Shown: positions 1 through 12,059 of the stretch, in pieces | Position numbering within the stretch: position 1 is the stretch's first letter | Layout of the letters: each line of letters opens with the position of its first letter | Source: Conus ventricosus | Lineage: Eukaryota; Mollusca; Gastropoda; Neogastropoda; Conidae | Reading direction: 5' to 3' | Assembly (NCBI GenBank): GCA_018398815.1 | Contig: CM031622.1 | Location: 22,891,362-22,955,361, forward strand | Length of the DNA stretch: 64,000 nucleotides | Notes under the pieces: model-generated | Told to the model about the DNA's origin: nothing | The model's input: the letters and a program-made list of their open reading frames with translations, nothing else | Databases searched by the model: none | Position numbers and translations under genes: made by a program

Positions 1-1055
1 AACAGAGGAAGAAGAAAGGGACAAAGAAGAAAGAAACGGAGAAAGAGAAGAGCACAGCGACGGGAGAAGAAAAAAGGAAGGAAGGAACGGGGAAGAGAGG
101 AGAAGAAGAAGAAGGGAAAAACACAAGAGGAAGAGGGCGGAGAAGCCGGAAAAGGAGGGAGTGAAGAAAGGAAGATGAGGAAGTGCCCGGGAGAAGAGAA
201 AGGAGTGAAGAAAGGAGAAACAGGAGAACGATGGAAGAAGAGGAACGAAAGAAGAAAAGGAAGGCGTGAAGAAATGAGGAAGGGGGGAAGAACACAGAGA
301 AAGGAGAAAGAATTGGGAAGGGGGGGGGGGGGGGGGGGGGGAGCGAAAAGAAGGATGAAGTACACAGAGGAAAAGGAATGGAGAAGAAGAAATGGAAGGA
401 ACGAAGGGAGGAGAATGAAAAACAAACAAACAAACAAACAATGAGGAAGTGGAATGACGAAAACGGAAAGAGAAGGGAGGTGAACGAAGAAGGAGAGGAA
501 TAAAAGGAGAAAGAAGAGATGACTAACAGAGGAAGAGAAAGAACATGAAAGAAGAGGAAAGAGAGGGAAAGAATGAAGAAAGGAGAAACAGCAAGCACAC
601 AACATAAGAGGCAGGATAGAGAAGAGAAAAAAGGAAGGAAGGTAGAATTGAGGAAAACGACAAAGGAAGAAGGAATGAAGGACAGAGGAAGAGAACGAAC
701 ACAGAAATAGAGGAAGGAGAAAGAAGAGGAAGGAAAGAAGACAGAAGGAAAGGAACGAAGAAAGGAGGAGAAGGAGGAACACAGAAAAAGTGGAAGGAAA
801 GAAGACAGAAGAAAAGGAAGGAATAAAGTAAGGAGGAGCACAGAAGAAGGATAGACGCAAGAACAGAGGAAGAGGAAGAACAAAGAGAAAAGAGAAAGAA
901 GAACAGGAAGGAACGAAGAGAGAGGGGAGGAGGAGAAGGGGGGGGGGGGTATGGGAGAAGAAGAAGAAGGAATGAAGAAAGAAGGAAGAGGAAGAACTCG
1001 AAAAAAGAGGAATAGAAGGAAGGAAGGAAGGGGGAGGGGGGAAAGGGAGATAAGC
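1..1055. repeat. Polypurine (GA-rich) tract
   Basis: Over 1 kb of almost pure A/G on the + strand, with loose units such as GAAGGAAGAAAGGAG and AGGAAGAGGAAG, and poly-G at about 319-341. Open frames in it are only purine codons (Lys, Glu, Arg, Gly) and are not genes. It begins at or before the window edge. Confidence 0.9.
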
Positions 1056-1447
1056 GAGCGGGAGCACGGGGCAGTAGCCAGGTGGACCTATCACCAAGGC
1101 GCCCCCTAACGGTAATGTAGGGAGGCAAGGACTATTAGGGAACAGTATAACGTCGATGGAGGTGATAAACCACAGCTACAGGTAGTGGTTTGCCATGCCC
1201 CTCACTCCTCCTCACTCTCCCGCCCCCTACCCCCCCCCCCCCCCCCCCCCCATCTCTCATGTACCACCGGTTCATCGGAGTCTACGGTCTTGGAATGAGG
1301 AAGAAGGAGTGGGATGGGAGGGGGGGGGGGGGGAGGGTGGCTAGGAGAAGAGGGTGGGGTTCGGAAAGAATGGTTGTGATTTCAGGAGTTTGTATGGGTT
1401 GGTTTGACTTAAGTCCTCTCCGTTTGTCTGGTGTGTTTTTATGCGCG

Positions 1448-1505
1448 CGCGCGTGTGTGTGTAGTGTGACTGTTGGTGATGGTGGTTACCGCTCTGTGTG
1501 TGTGT

Positions 1506-1576
<71 letters not shown>

Positions 1577-1606
1577 GACAGAGAGAGTACGTGTGTGCTT
1601 GAGTGA

Positions 1607-1671
<65 letters not shown>

Positions 1672-1769
1672 CATGTATGTCTGTCTGTCTGTGTAAGAGA
1701 GAGATTAGAGAGACGGAGAGAGTGTGTGTGCGTGTGCGCGCGTTTGTGAGTATGTGCGCACATGCGCAC

Positions 1770-1818
<49 letters not shown>

Positions 1819-2044
1819 AGAAGAGAGAGAGAGTTGATAATGTTAGCATGAGAGAGTGGATGTTGATAATGTTAGCATGTATGTGTGCTCAAGCACGTGC
1901 AGGCACCATCATTTGCATGTGTGCGCCCCCATGCCCCACCCTCCCACCCTCCACCCACTATATCAGGGTTTCACAGACAAGACAAGCTGAGCCAGGCCTA
2001 GTATCTCCCATTGCTCACTACAGCAGAACACCACCGCTGTGAAT

Positions 2045-2102
<58 letters not shown>

Positions 2103-2170
2103 TGAACATGTGTGTGTGTATGTGGTGTACATGTATGTGTGTGTGGTGTACGTGTGTGTGTGTGTGGTAT

Positions 2171-2237
<67 letters not shown>
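1448..2237. repeat. (TG)n microsatellite complex
   Basis: Several long (TG)n blocks (about 1500-1545, 1612-1668, 1768-1814, 2044-2100 and 2172-2237) joined by degenerate GT-rich spacers. A G run lies near 2262 and a C run near 2368. Confidence 0.95.
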
Positions 2238-2240
<3 letters not shown>

Positions 2241-2566
2241 CTAGGCCTGGGTCAATGGTGTGGGGGGGGGGGGGGGGAGAGGTGGATGTTTTGCTGCCCT
2301 GCATCAAGCTTTTGGCGGGGATCCTACCTGTGAACCTCCTGTAGCTGCAGGCTCCTTCCACCCCCCACCCCCCCCCCCCCCCCCCCCGTCCCCCACCCCA
2401 CACACAAACCACCACCTCCTCCCCCGTCCACCCCTCCTGCTGTGTCGGCTCCCTCCGCCACGCAACCCCCTTGTCTTTCTTCTCCTGGCACCGCCAGGCT
2501 GCCTTGTCGCTGGCAGAAGGGGAAGGCAGCAAGTCAAGAGAGCCGGGGGGGTAGTAGGTGGTGCAG

Positions 2567-2654
2567 TCGGCAGAGTGGGCCGCCAACAACATCCCCACCA
2601 GCCGACTGACAACAACATGGCTTTCCTGGAGCGATGGAAACAGAGCCAGGACAG
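2567..2654 (+). CDS. Candidate first exon or short exon, unidentified
   Basis: An ATG in good context (AACAACATGG, at 2617) opens MAFLERWKQSQD plus two bases, ending at a GTAGGG donor after ACAG. A possible acceptor (GGTGCAG) lies at 2566. The 12 residues are not recognisable as any FAM21 part or other family, and no upstream exon is visible. It could be the 5' exon of a gene in this region or chance. Weak. Confidence 0.22.
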
Positions 2655-3371
2655 GTAGGGAGGGGAGGGGTTGGGGAGGGGGGGGGGGAAAGGCGGAGGG
2701 CGGGTCCCTTAGTTCACCTGACCAGCTGGAGAGGACGGAGGGGGTGTGGTGGCAGTTTAGTGAGGGAGGGGGGTTGCGTTTTTGCGAGAGACAGACGTGC
2801 AGGCGACTGTCGATGGTGGTGTTGTTGTTGTGGTGGTTGCCCAGTAAGTGGTGTGTGGGGAAGTTCTCTGACAGGACCGGAGCGCAGTTGTTCCAGTCCG
2901 TCGTGTGACCTTGGTGAACTGTGCTGGTTTGGTGGTCAGATCACCCACCCACCCCCACCCCCACCCCCACCCCCCACCTATGGAAACTGCCAGAGTCTGG
3001 TTGTTTTCTGCCATGGCCGTTTCACAGACCAAGGATTTCGGAAACATGTGGTGAACAGAACCCATGGGAAAGACGGAGAGAAAGGTCATGGTGCTGGTTT
3101 CTGTCACAGTGGGGATACAGTGTTGGTCTGAAGCATGTTGAGCAGTGTGGGCTAGCCTGTTGACATTCCACCTTGTACAAGACCCTGAGTTCACTTTGCC
3201 ATTTTTTAATTTTTTTTTTTCTTTCTGTCATTGTGATCTTTGAATTTCTGAAAGAGTATAGCATTTTTCATCTGATCTAAGATTTCCCGGGAAAAAAAAA
3301 AAGATTGATTTTTATACTAAATTTCCAGTGTGTTTTTAAGAAGGTGAATTTTAAAGGTTCTCTTCTTCTTC

Positions 3372-3535
3372 AGCGTACGCGGCTGATACTCCTGCGGACA
3401 CCCCCTGTATTGAAAGGCAAGGATTAATCCCATGTACCCAACAAAGGGAGTGGAGTTGTGTGTGTGTGTGTGAACGTTTTTTATCCCGTCATTAAGGCAG
3501 CCATACTCCAGCTTCGGGGAATTTTAAAGGGTCGT
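3372..3535 (-). repeat. Dispersed repeat, reverse copy
   Basis: The reverse complement matches 46206-46345: GCTGATACTCC, CAAGGATTAATCCCATGTAC, AAAGGGAGTGGAGT and CATTAAGGCAGCCATACTCC correspond in order. Confidence 0.7.
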
Positions 3536-3595
3536 TTGAACGAAGTTTTTTGTTCGTTTGTTGTTGTTGTTTTTTAATGACTCATGAGTTGAACA

Positions 3596-3655
3596 TCAAC
3601 GACAGCCCTGATATGGCCCTTTGCGATCAGCTTGGCTATGAGCAACATTGCCTTA
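3596..3655 (+). repeat. Short SINE-tail fragment
   Basis: GACAGCCCTGATATGGCCCT and GGCTATGAGCAACATT match 21612-21680. Confidence 0.6.
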
Positions 3656-4054
3656 CCCTACAACGTGTCCTCAGCAAGCTGTGAGGGGTCTTAGAAAGAG
3701 GTGAGGGGTGGACTTGAAAGTTGGAAGGGGTGAAGAACAGGAGTGATGTTTAAGTTTGACGGAGAGGGGGGGAGGGGGGTGTTACTGTGTGTGAGTGAAA
3801 GCCATATGTGCTGTCCCCCATCCGTTCAGCCTTGAAGGGTGAAGCTGATCTCTGAATCTGAGCAGCATGTGTCTTGGTCAGACTGCTGTCATTGTACATG
3901 TGTTTTCCTCTTTGTAATGGTGACTTACTGGATGTAGAAGTGGAGTGCATCAGTTTTGGTGTTTGTGGAGATGTGACTCTGAGTGTGAGGTCTACTGTGG
4001 GTGTGTGATCATTGATTGTTGTGATGCTTCATGACATGCACGTAACATTCAGAT

Positions 4055-4088
4055 TCTCTCTCTCTCTCTGTGTCTCTCTCTGTCTCTG

Positions 4089-4128
<40 letters not shown>

Positions 4129-4228
4129 CTCTCTCCCCTCTCTCTCTCTCTCACTTTCCCACTCTTTTCCTCACTCTCTCAATTTCTGCCTGTCTGCATC
4201 TCTCTCTCTTCTCTCTCTCTCTTCTCTC

Positions 4229-4282
<54 letters not shown>

Positions 4283-4335
4283 GCATGCTCTCTCTGTCTC
4301 ACTTTCCCCACTCTCTTTTCACTCTCTCAATTTCT

Positions 4336-4413
<78 letters not shown>

Positions 4414-4474
4414 ATGCATGCTCTCTCTCTCTCACTTTCCCCACTCTCCTCTCACTCTCTCAATTTCTGCCGGT

Positions 4475-4525
<51 letters not shown>

Positions 4526-4642
4526 ATCTCTTCTCTCTCTCTCCTCTCTACTCTCTCACTCTCTCACTCTCCTGTCTTTCTGCATGGCTCTCTCTCTCTC
4601 TCACTTTCCCACTCTCTCTCACTCTTCAATTTCTGCCTGTCA

Positions 4643-4689
<47 letters not shown>

Positions 4690-4715
4690 ATATCAAAACT
4701 CTCTCTCTTCTCTCT
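4055..4715. repeat. (CT)n array with about 150-bp higher-order unit
   Basis: Pure (CT)n alternates four times with a spacer containing CACTTTCCCCACTCTC and CTCTCAATTTCTGC, so the microsatellite itself is tandemly duplicated. Confidence 0.9.
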
Positions 4716-4779
4716 CGCACGCATGTGCGTGTTCCCCCCTCCATAATTTCGGCCCCAAAACCGTCCTTCTTTTTTTTTA

Positions 4780-4913
4780 CACACACTACTCTCACGCTTA
4801 TATACTCAGGCATACACACATTACGCTAGCATACATGCGCATGCACTCACACATTACTCTACACACACACATATACAGCATGCATGCACACAGGACTCCC
4901 CCCCCACCCCACA

Positions 4914-4944
<31 letters not shown>

Positions 4945-5090
4945 CACACCACACACCACCACACACAGCACATGGGTGCATGCACACAAAACATACGCAC
5001 ACACATGTACACACACACACTTCACACAAACACACAACACACACACACACACTTCACACACACCACAACACACACACACGCACGCACAGA
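4780..5090. repeat. (CA)n-rich microsatellite
   Basis: CACACA-rich sequence with interruptions directly after the (CT)n array. Confidence 0.9.
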
Positions 5091-6234
5091 GGGCTGACCT
5101 ATCTGGACCCTGTTTGGTAACCAACATACTTCATAGGCAAGTGGTGTGGTTTTACATTCTGAGTTAAATGAAGTAAGTGTATGGGCGCCGTTGACAGACA
5201 GACAGTGGCAAGTTGATCCTGTTGAAGAGGCAGTAGTCAGAAAAATGCATGGCTTCCATGGGACCTCTTTATCGGTTTGTGTACTGAGGATTCATTAGGG
5301 AGCAAGCCTACCAGCTCTGGAACGCTAAGAGATATGAAGGGGCACCGTGGAACCAGTGTGCAATCAGATGGTAGCCATTTTTTTATTTCGTTCCCAAGAG
5401 ATAGGGGCTAACTGCGCAACCTCTGACAAAAAAGTTGGGAGGAGGAGGAGTCGGGGTAGTGGGCGGGGGGGGGGGAGGGGGTACAAAGGTCATGTATGGA
5501 TGATCAGTAGATTCTGATGGCAGCCAGTGAGTTGCTGTAACTGTGTAGTGTAGACAGTGTCAGGATTGAATGTTTTCTTCTAGGTTCACTATGATGACCC
5601 CTTTGACTTACTCTGTGTAGCTGAGCTCTCTTGGACCCAAAAGTACTGTTGGGTATAACGCCGCATTGCTGCCAACCTTCATGAATTTTTTCTGCCTATT
5701 CATCTTATGTTATGGAACCATTTTTTGATATGCTGATTTTAGCGCGGCGGGGGGGGGGGGGGGGGGGGGGGGGGGGATCCAGAGCTTTCAATTTTGTATG
5801 ATATTGAAAAGGTTAAGGAGTATGGGACAGGTTTGTTTGTTTGTTTTTTGTAAGGCTGTTTTGACTTTTGTGAATCTTAAAAACTATTTTCTTGTGAGGT
5901 TTGCATTTTTGATGCAGAAGTAAAATCCAATTTTCTTTAAGTCTCACATTGTACCAGCTGAAGCAAGTGACGAGAGTAAAAATGCTTTCAGGTCAAATAA
6001 ACAAACCGCATCTCTTCCACCAACTGATTTCATTCTCCCAGTTCCAGATGTTGACTCAGCAGGTTGACGCTGTGATGTCTGCTGACAAAAATTATGTGCT
6101 GGGCAGAGCGTGTTGATAATGCATTGACAAATAAATCAGTGATTAACAGGAGGATGAAAGGTATCTACTATGTGTTCTGTTTGATCCAACTTATTTCGAG
6201 AGCCTTGAAGTTGTTTCTCTCTGTCTGTGTATGC
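5091..6234. other. Non-coding, mostly unique sequence
   Basis: No exon, RNA gene or repeat family recognised. A 29-base poly-G run lies at about 5748-5776. Confidence 0.5.
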
Positions 6235-6235
6235 T

Positions 6236-6291
6236 GGTGGCTCTCTCTCTCTCTCCCTCTCTCTCTCCTCTCTCTATGTCTCTCTCTCCTA

Positions 6292-6329
<38 letters not shown>

Positions 6330-6377
6330 TCCCCCACCCTCTCTCTCTCTCTCTCTGTTGTCGTCTCTCTGTTGTCT

Positions 6378-6437
<60 letters not shown>

Positions 6438-6475
6438 CCTCTCTTCTCCCTCTCTCTCTCCTCTCTCTCTATCTC
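6236..6475. repeat. (CT)n microsatellite
   Basis: Nearly continuous CTCT tract with short interruptions. Confidence 0.95.
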
Positions 6476-6479
6476 TTCT

Positions 6480-7820
6480 GTGAAGAACTTCAAATTATCC
6501 GAACTTTGATATTTTGTCATTGACTGTGTCAACATCATCACTGGCCTCAACTTAATCTCGGGGACCATTGAAATTGTCATTCTCAAGATGCATGCATGGG
6601 TGGGGGGGGTTGGGGGTGGGTGTACGTTTTGTCTGAAAAACATTTTTCAAGTTGGACATTGATATATTATGGAGTATAACAGCCTGGGTGATGATGGACA
6701 TATGTGAAAGAAGCGTTCAGTTCTGGAGTGTGTTGCACATCTCAGTACTCCTTGACTTCAAAGGTTAGTTATCAGTCGGGAGGTTAGAGTTCTACAAATT
6801 TTGAATTGGCAGGCGTTTAGAGTTTCAGGTTTCAGCCTGAAGTATCAGCTTTTTAAAAGGTTCTCCAGGGCCATACAAATTTGGCATAAATCTTGCGTGA
6901 TAATGTGAGGGTTTGGGGTGGGGTGGGGGGGATTGGTGGGGGGTGGGGGCGAGGTTTGATAGGATTTGTTAGATCAAGGCCGTCAGATGTCATGTTCACA
7001 GTTCAGTCATTACTGTTTCCAATTCAGTTTGGTCAAGGTTTCTCCCCGGCGACAATCGGAGAGATCAAGATGTGTCAACATTGTGTGAGAAAAGATCAAC
7101 TGTCCAGTAGACATTGACGAAGAGTGCAGGCTTTCGTTGGTATGCAGGATGGCTGGAACCACAATGTCAGACTCGCAATAACGTTTGCAAGTTGGGGGGT
7201 GAGGACGGGGGGGGGGGGGGGGGGGGGGAAGGGGACCGGGGGGGGGGGGGTCGGGTATTCATCCCTGACCTTTGTGTTGACTCTTGCCCTTTGTGGAGCC
7301 CACCACCTGGGTGGGGATTTGATGCCAGCTCATGGACCTCTATGAAAGGAAAGGGGGTTAAATCGTCAGGCGTTTTCTGCCTGCTCGGGTCTCATTTCTG
7401 AGTGGGAACGGACAGGCGACCAGTGGACATCTCGAGGTGACTCATGGGAGGGAATGGTGGGTGGCTTCCTGTCAGGGCCTACCTGCATTGACATGCCATC
7501 CCCCCCACGTGTCTGGCTCCTCTAATGATGGAGCATTCATCATTTTGGCTGAAGGGCCGTCTTTGTTGGGAGGTCTGTTCATGTGTTGGGATGGTCCTCA
7601 CTTGGCAGAGTTTACCGTGTTGTCAGGTTGTGGCCAGTGGTATTCTGGAAGAATAGTTTTCTGCCAGAATGAATTGGACATGTTGGTCATTTCCATGAAA
7701 ACAGTTAGTTCTTATCTGTTTAAAAAAGGACCTATACTCACAAAAAAGTCTTCAGGCGAAGATTGCTAAACGCACCATGCTCTGCATTGTCGTTGCCAGC
7801 AATCTTTAAGTCCAAATTAC
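6480..7820. other. Non-coding sequence
   Basis: No exon recognised. It contains G runs at about 7208-7250. Confidence 0.5.
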
Positions 7821-8520
7821 CTGTGTCATCATCACTCATCATCATCATCATCTCATCATCGTCTTAATCACCATCATTCTCATTTTTGACATCATCTTCG
7901 GGTTTGCGTAGTCCAAGGGACTCTTATAATCATCTCCACATAATTTCTTTCATCATTCTTCGTCTTCATCAACAGCATCTTTATAGACTCATCATTCTGT
8001 GTTGCTGTAAAGTCAAAGGGACCTTCGGTTCATTTACATCACTGTCCACCATTCATCATCAGTGTCTTCGCTGGCATGATCGTTCTGTGTGCTGTAAGTC
8101 AAATGACTGGGTGATTACCATCACTGTCATCATCATCATCTGTTTTACTCTATGGACTTCATCTTTTCGTTGCGCAGTAACGGCAAATGAGACCTTCGTC
8201 ATTACCAATCACTGTTCATCTCATCAGCGTCGGTTTTTGGCATGATTGTTATGTGTATTTACGCTAAATAAAATTATTGTCATTACCTCCACTGGCGTCT
8301 TCATCATCAGCGCCTTCATTGACATCTTCATTTTCTGGTGCAGTGAGGCATGAGAGACCTTCGTCATTACCATCACTGTCTCACCATCGTGTCTTTTTGG
8401 GCATGATCATTTGTGTGCAGTTTACTATAGTACAAAAAGATCTTTGGTCATTCCTCCACTGTCATCATCATTCATTATCAGGTTTTCATTGACATCATCC
8501 ATTCTGTGTGCTGTAAGTCG
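7820..8520. repeat. Degenerate tandem repeat, about 110-120 bp
   Basis: Recurring blocks GACCTTCGTCATTACCATCA, TCATCATCAGCGTCTTC and TTCTGTGTGCTGTAAGTC, roughly six loose copies, ending at the degraded exon-like piece at 8540. Confidence 0.6.
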
Positions 8521-8539
8521 AAGGGAAAACCTCCGCCAC

Positions 8540-8681
8540 CCATGCTACCATCCCCATGTCGGATACCAATAAGGGACCGGTGGGGGAGCCTCTTTCTGTT
8601 TGACAACAATGATGACAACAATGCCGACGACTTGTTCTCTGCATGAAGCCAGCTGAAGGGGCCCCAAAAAAGAATGTGATG
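8540..8681 (+). pseudogene. Possible degraded WASHC2 exon or duplicate exon
   Basis: One frame reads GSLFLFDNNDDNNADDLFSA and then a stop. Shifting one base past the stop continues KPAEGAPKKNVM up to a GTACGG donor. Just upstream another frame reads NKGPVGEPLSV, which resembles the K-K-P-V-G-G-V-S-L-F block of the true exons. At least two indels are needed to make one frame. It sits at the end of a degenerate tandem array, so no convincing acceptor can be chosen. It may be a real exon with sequence errors or a dead duplicate. Confidence 0.4.
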
Positions 8682-8814
8682 GTACGGTTGGCCGGTTGGC
8701 AGTGACCCTGCGTTATGCTGGCGCCTCTGATGTGTGGGGACACTGTATTGATGTCAATGCGTGCACATATCTTACCATTCTTAGTGTGCATGGATGCGCA
8801 TGGGATCTTTCTCT

Positions 8815-9092
8815 TCTTACTGTCTGTCTGTCTGTCTCTCCCTTCCTCTCTTTTCGTCGCTCTCCCTTTGCCCGTCTCTCTCTCTCTCTGTCTGTATCCT
8901 CTGTCTTTTTTCTCTCTGTCTGTCTGTCTCTCTCTCTCAGATTCTGTTTTCTCTCTTTCTGTCTAGTATGTCTGTCTCTGCGTCTCTCTCTGTCTTATCT
9001 CTCTCTCAGTTTCTCTCTCCCTTTATCTGCCCCATCCTCTCTATGTTGTCTGTCAATCTCTCTCTCTCTTCTCTCTCTCTTCTTCTTCCCTT

Positions 9093-9126
<34 letters not shown>

Positions 9127-9164
9127 TCTCTCTCTCTCTATCTCTCTCTCTCTCTCCTTCTTCT

Positions 9165-9206
<42 letters not shown>

Positions 9207-9257
9207 CTCAGATTCTGTGATTCTTCACTTCTCTGTGTCTGTCTGAAGTCCTCTTCT

Positions 9258-9328
<71 letters not shown>

Positions 9329-9335
9329 CCTTCCC
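8815..9335. repeat. (CT)n / (CTGT)n microsatellite
   Basis: Pyrimidine tract of CTCT and CTGTCTGT blocks. Confidence 0.95.
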
Positions 9336-12055
9336 CCCTCCTCCCAGTGGAATTCTTGTGTAAAACCCCTTTCCTTATCACTTAATATTTTATATATATG
9401 GGTTGTTCTCAGAAACATGTGTGGCATAGGGGTAACCCACTTGGAAGACTTGATATTTGTGTTTTGTTTGTGGAATTTTGTGTTGCTTGTTAATATTTTG
9501 GTTGAGTGGTTTGTTTTGAAGAATATAAAATCTTAAAAAAAAATGCATGTTTGTAGTATTTTCTTTGTTAATTTGAGCATTCTTACCAATAATACTACTA
9601 TACAAATGGCGGATTTGTGACTAGAAGAAACTCGCTTAAACTGATCAGTTTTTTAAGACCCTTTAAACATAGTGTTTTTTGAAACACACAACTGCGTCAA
9701 ATCCTCTACTGATCTCTTTGCACCTTGCAATAATCAATCTCTTTGCTGCATCTTGATGTTGATTATTATTTGGGCCGTATAATATTTTTCTTTTACGGTC
9801 GGTGATGCTTCGGTTCCATTCCGGTCCATCGTATTGTTTCATGCACAAACTGTTCAAGCATTCCCGGTATGCTTTCCAATAATAAACTAATGAAGAAACA
9901 GTGTACGACGTGAAGTACTATCTGCGCTAACGATCTATGGGTTCCTTTCTCTTTAAATCTTATCCGGATAACAAACTCGGCGCCGTTTCCACTTCTTTAC
10001 GGTCGCGACAGTATACACGTTAAACTCTGTGTTAGAACTCTGAGATGAGGTCGGTGGGACCGAGATTACACGTCAGAGCATTGCTTGACTGAAAACTTCT
10101 CTGGTTTGCGGAATTTTCCCGAGTTATCACTCTATGACGTGGTTCTGCCCTTCCCGTTTCTTTGTCTTCCTTCCTCTGCGGCAAGGTCACGACAGTGCCA
10201 GCCTCATGCGATGCTTCATTGAAGGTGGGTTTGGACTGATTTGCTCTTCATCCATTTTTGATAGTTTAAATTTATGAGCAAGTTCTTTGTAAAAATGGAA
10301 TATTGCTACATTATGAAGGCATTTATAATGTATATTAGTATTTAAGACGAGAAAATTTCTTTAATTCGGATGTTCTCTCAGACTTCGTCTTCGTCTTGCT
10401 AACAACTTCCAGCTACACTTAGTCTTTTTTTTATAAAGACGGTGTTTGCAGAGGTAAAAATTGTCGTCAGAGAACTTAAACTTTGATTAAGGAAAGTGTC
10501 ATTTACTGCGCGGTGTGTGAAATTTTTAAGCGCAATCATCCGCTCTCATAATTTGATTTGGCCTGCGCGTGTGCAGCAGGTCTGTTGAGTAGGACGAAAG
10601 CGCGATAGTTTCGGGGAACGACTGGTCGGAAATTTTGTTAACTTTTTGTTCTATGTTCATCGATGTTTTTTCTATATTTCGTTTATGTAATACCATAATA
10701 TGTGTAGGGTTAAATACTGAATTTGGATTTTCGAACTTTGATTGCTGGGTTTATTTTTCTCTCCGTCTGTAAATATCAGGCCGAGTGTTCCAGTTTGCGA
10801 GGGAAACTATGACATTCGTTTCCTTGTCGTGACTGTTTGATCTGGATATGGAGAAAAGTCAAATAGTTTGCCTGTCGGTGTTTCTTCTGCCTTTTTTATC
10901 TGTCGTGCGGAGCAGAGTTGCTAAAAACAAAATTTACAGTTTGTCTGCCTGCCTGTCACTTGCCATTTGTATCTAGTCACTGGCAGAATGAGATTTACGT
11001 TTCTGGGTTAGTCGCGACGGGAAATCGAAGCTGCATGGTATTCTTGCACGACCGAATTGCTCCTTCTCGTATTTCTCCTTTTATTACAACCAAATATTTC
11101 CTTTGTTGATTCAGTGAAGGAACAGATCTATAATGTTGTCGTTAAACTCGAGCTACTCATCTTTTTCTGCCGACACGACGGTTTGGTACTTATGATGTAT
11201 ATATTCGTCGGTAAAGTACGGACAGTCGCTCGCGGGAACCCACTGTTCCGTAGTTTCTCGTCACGACTCGGAAAAAACGCGTCACTTCCCTCTCCCCTTC
11301 CATACCTTCTTCCAGTGGTTGTACTCCAATTGTCCGTAATTTTGCTTTTTGGCTATTATTTTCGTCTCACTAGTTTTAGTTTAAGGGCTTTTATAAGGAA
11401 TATTTTAATCATTAAAAATAATAAAAGGTGAAACCAGTTTGTGAACATGAAAAAGCAATGATGTCTCTTGACTACAGGGGATTTTGTTTTGTTGTACCAT
11501 CATCACTGCTCCCACCAGCCTTTGTTATTTTGTCAAGATCTGACAAAATTAAAAACTAACAAATGCCCGATGTTGTAACTTAAAGTATTTATATAATCTG
11601 ATTGGTTGATTCTCGTTGCTGACGAGAAGAAACCAAGTATAAATCCCACATTACAAAATTGATAATAATGTTCTGTATCTGGAATTTTTTTTCTTAAAAG
11701 CTCGTATTACAATTATTCATGTTGTGTTATTCTATCTCTGTTTTTGTTCTAAGGTTTCATATATATCGTTTGTCATCATCTCTGTTTACACTTCTTGCGC
11801 AATCATAACAAATAAACATTATATCTATAATGTATGCCATTCATGCGTGTATGGTTTGTAGTGGCGCACACTTAGTGTGTGCATAAACAGTCGGACTAGC
11901 TGACAGTTTTTTTTATTTTTATTTTAACCAAAGCAAACAACAATATTTTGCAATTGCTCTTTTTCATTTAAACAACCTTTTTTGTCTTCATTGTTTTTTT
12001 CCCTTTTGTCCCTTCAGACTCTGTCATTATTTGATTGCCTACAGACTCTGATCCT
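9336..12055. other. Mostly unique sequence upstream of the transposase-like pseudogene
   Basis: No coding exon recognised. CG dinucleotides are more frequent at about 9900-11300, and a donor-like GAAG/GTGGGT lies at 10227. Acceptor-like CTTCAG and CTACAG sites near 12017 and 12045 precede the pseudogene start, so this may be its old leader and promoter. That is a guess. Confidence 0.3.
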
Positions 12056-12059
12056 ATTA

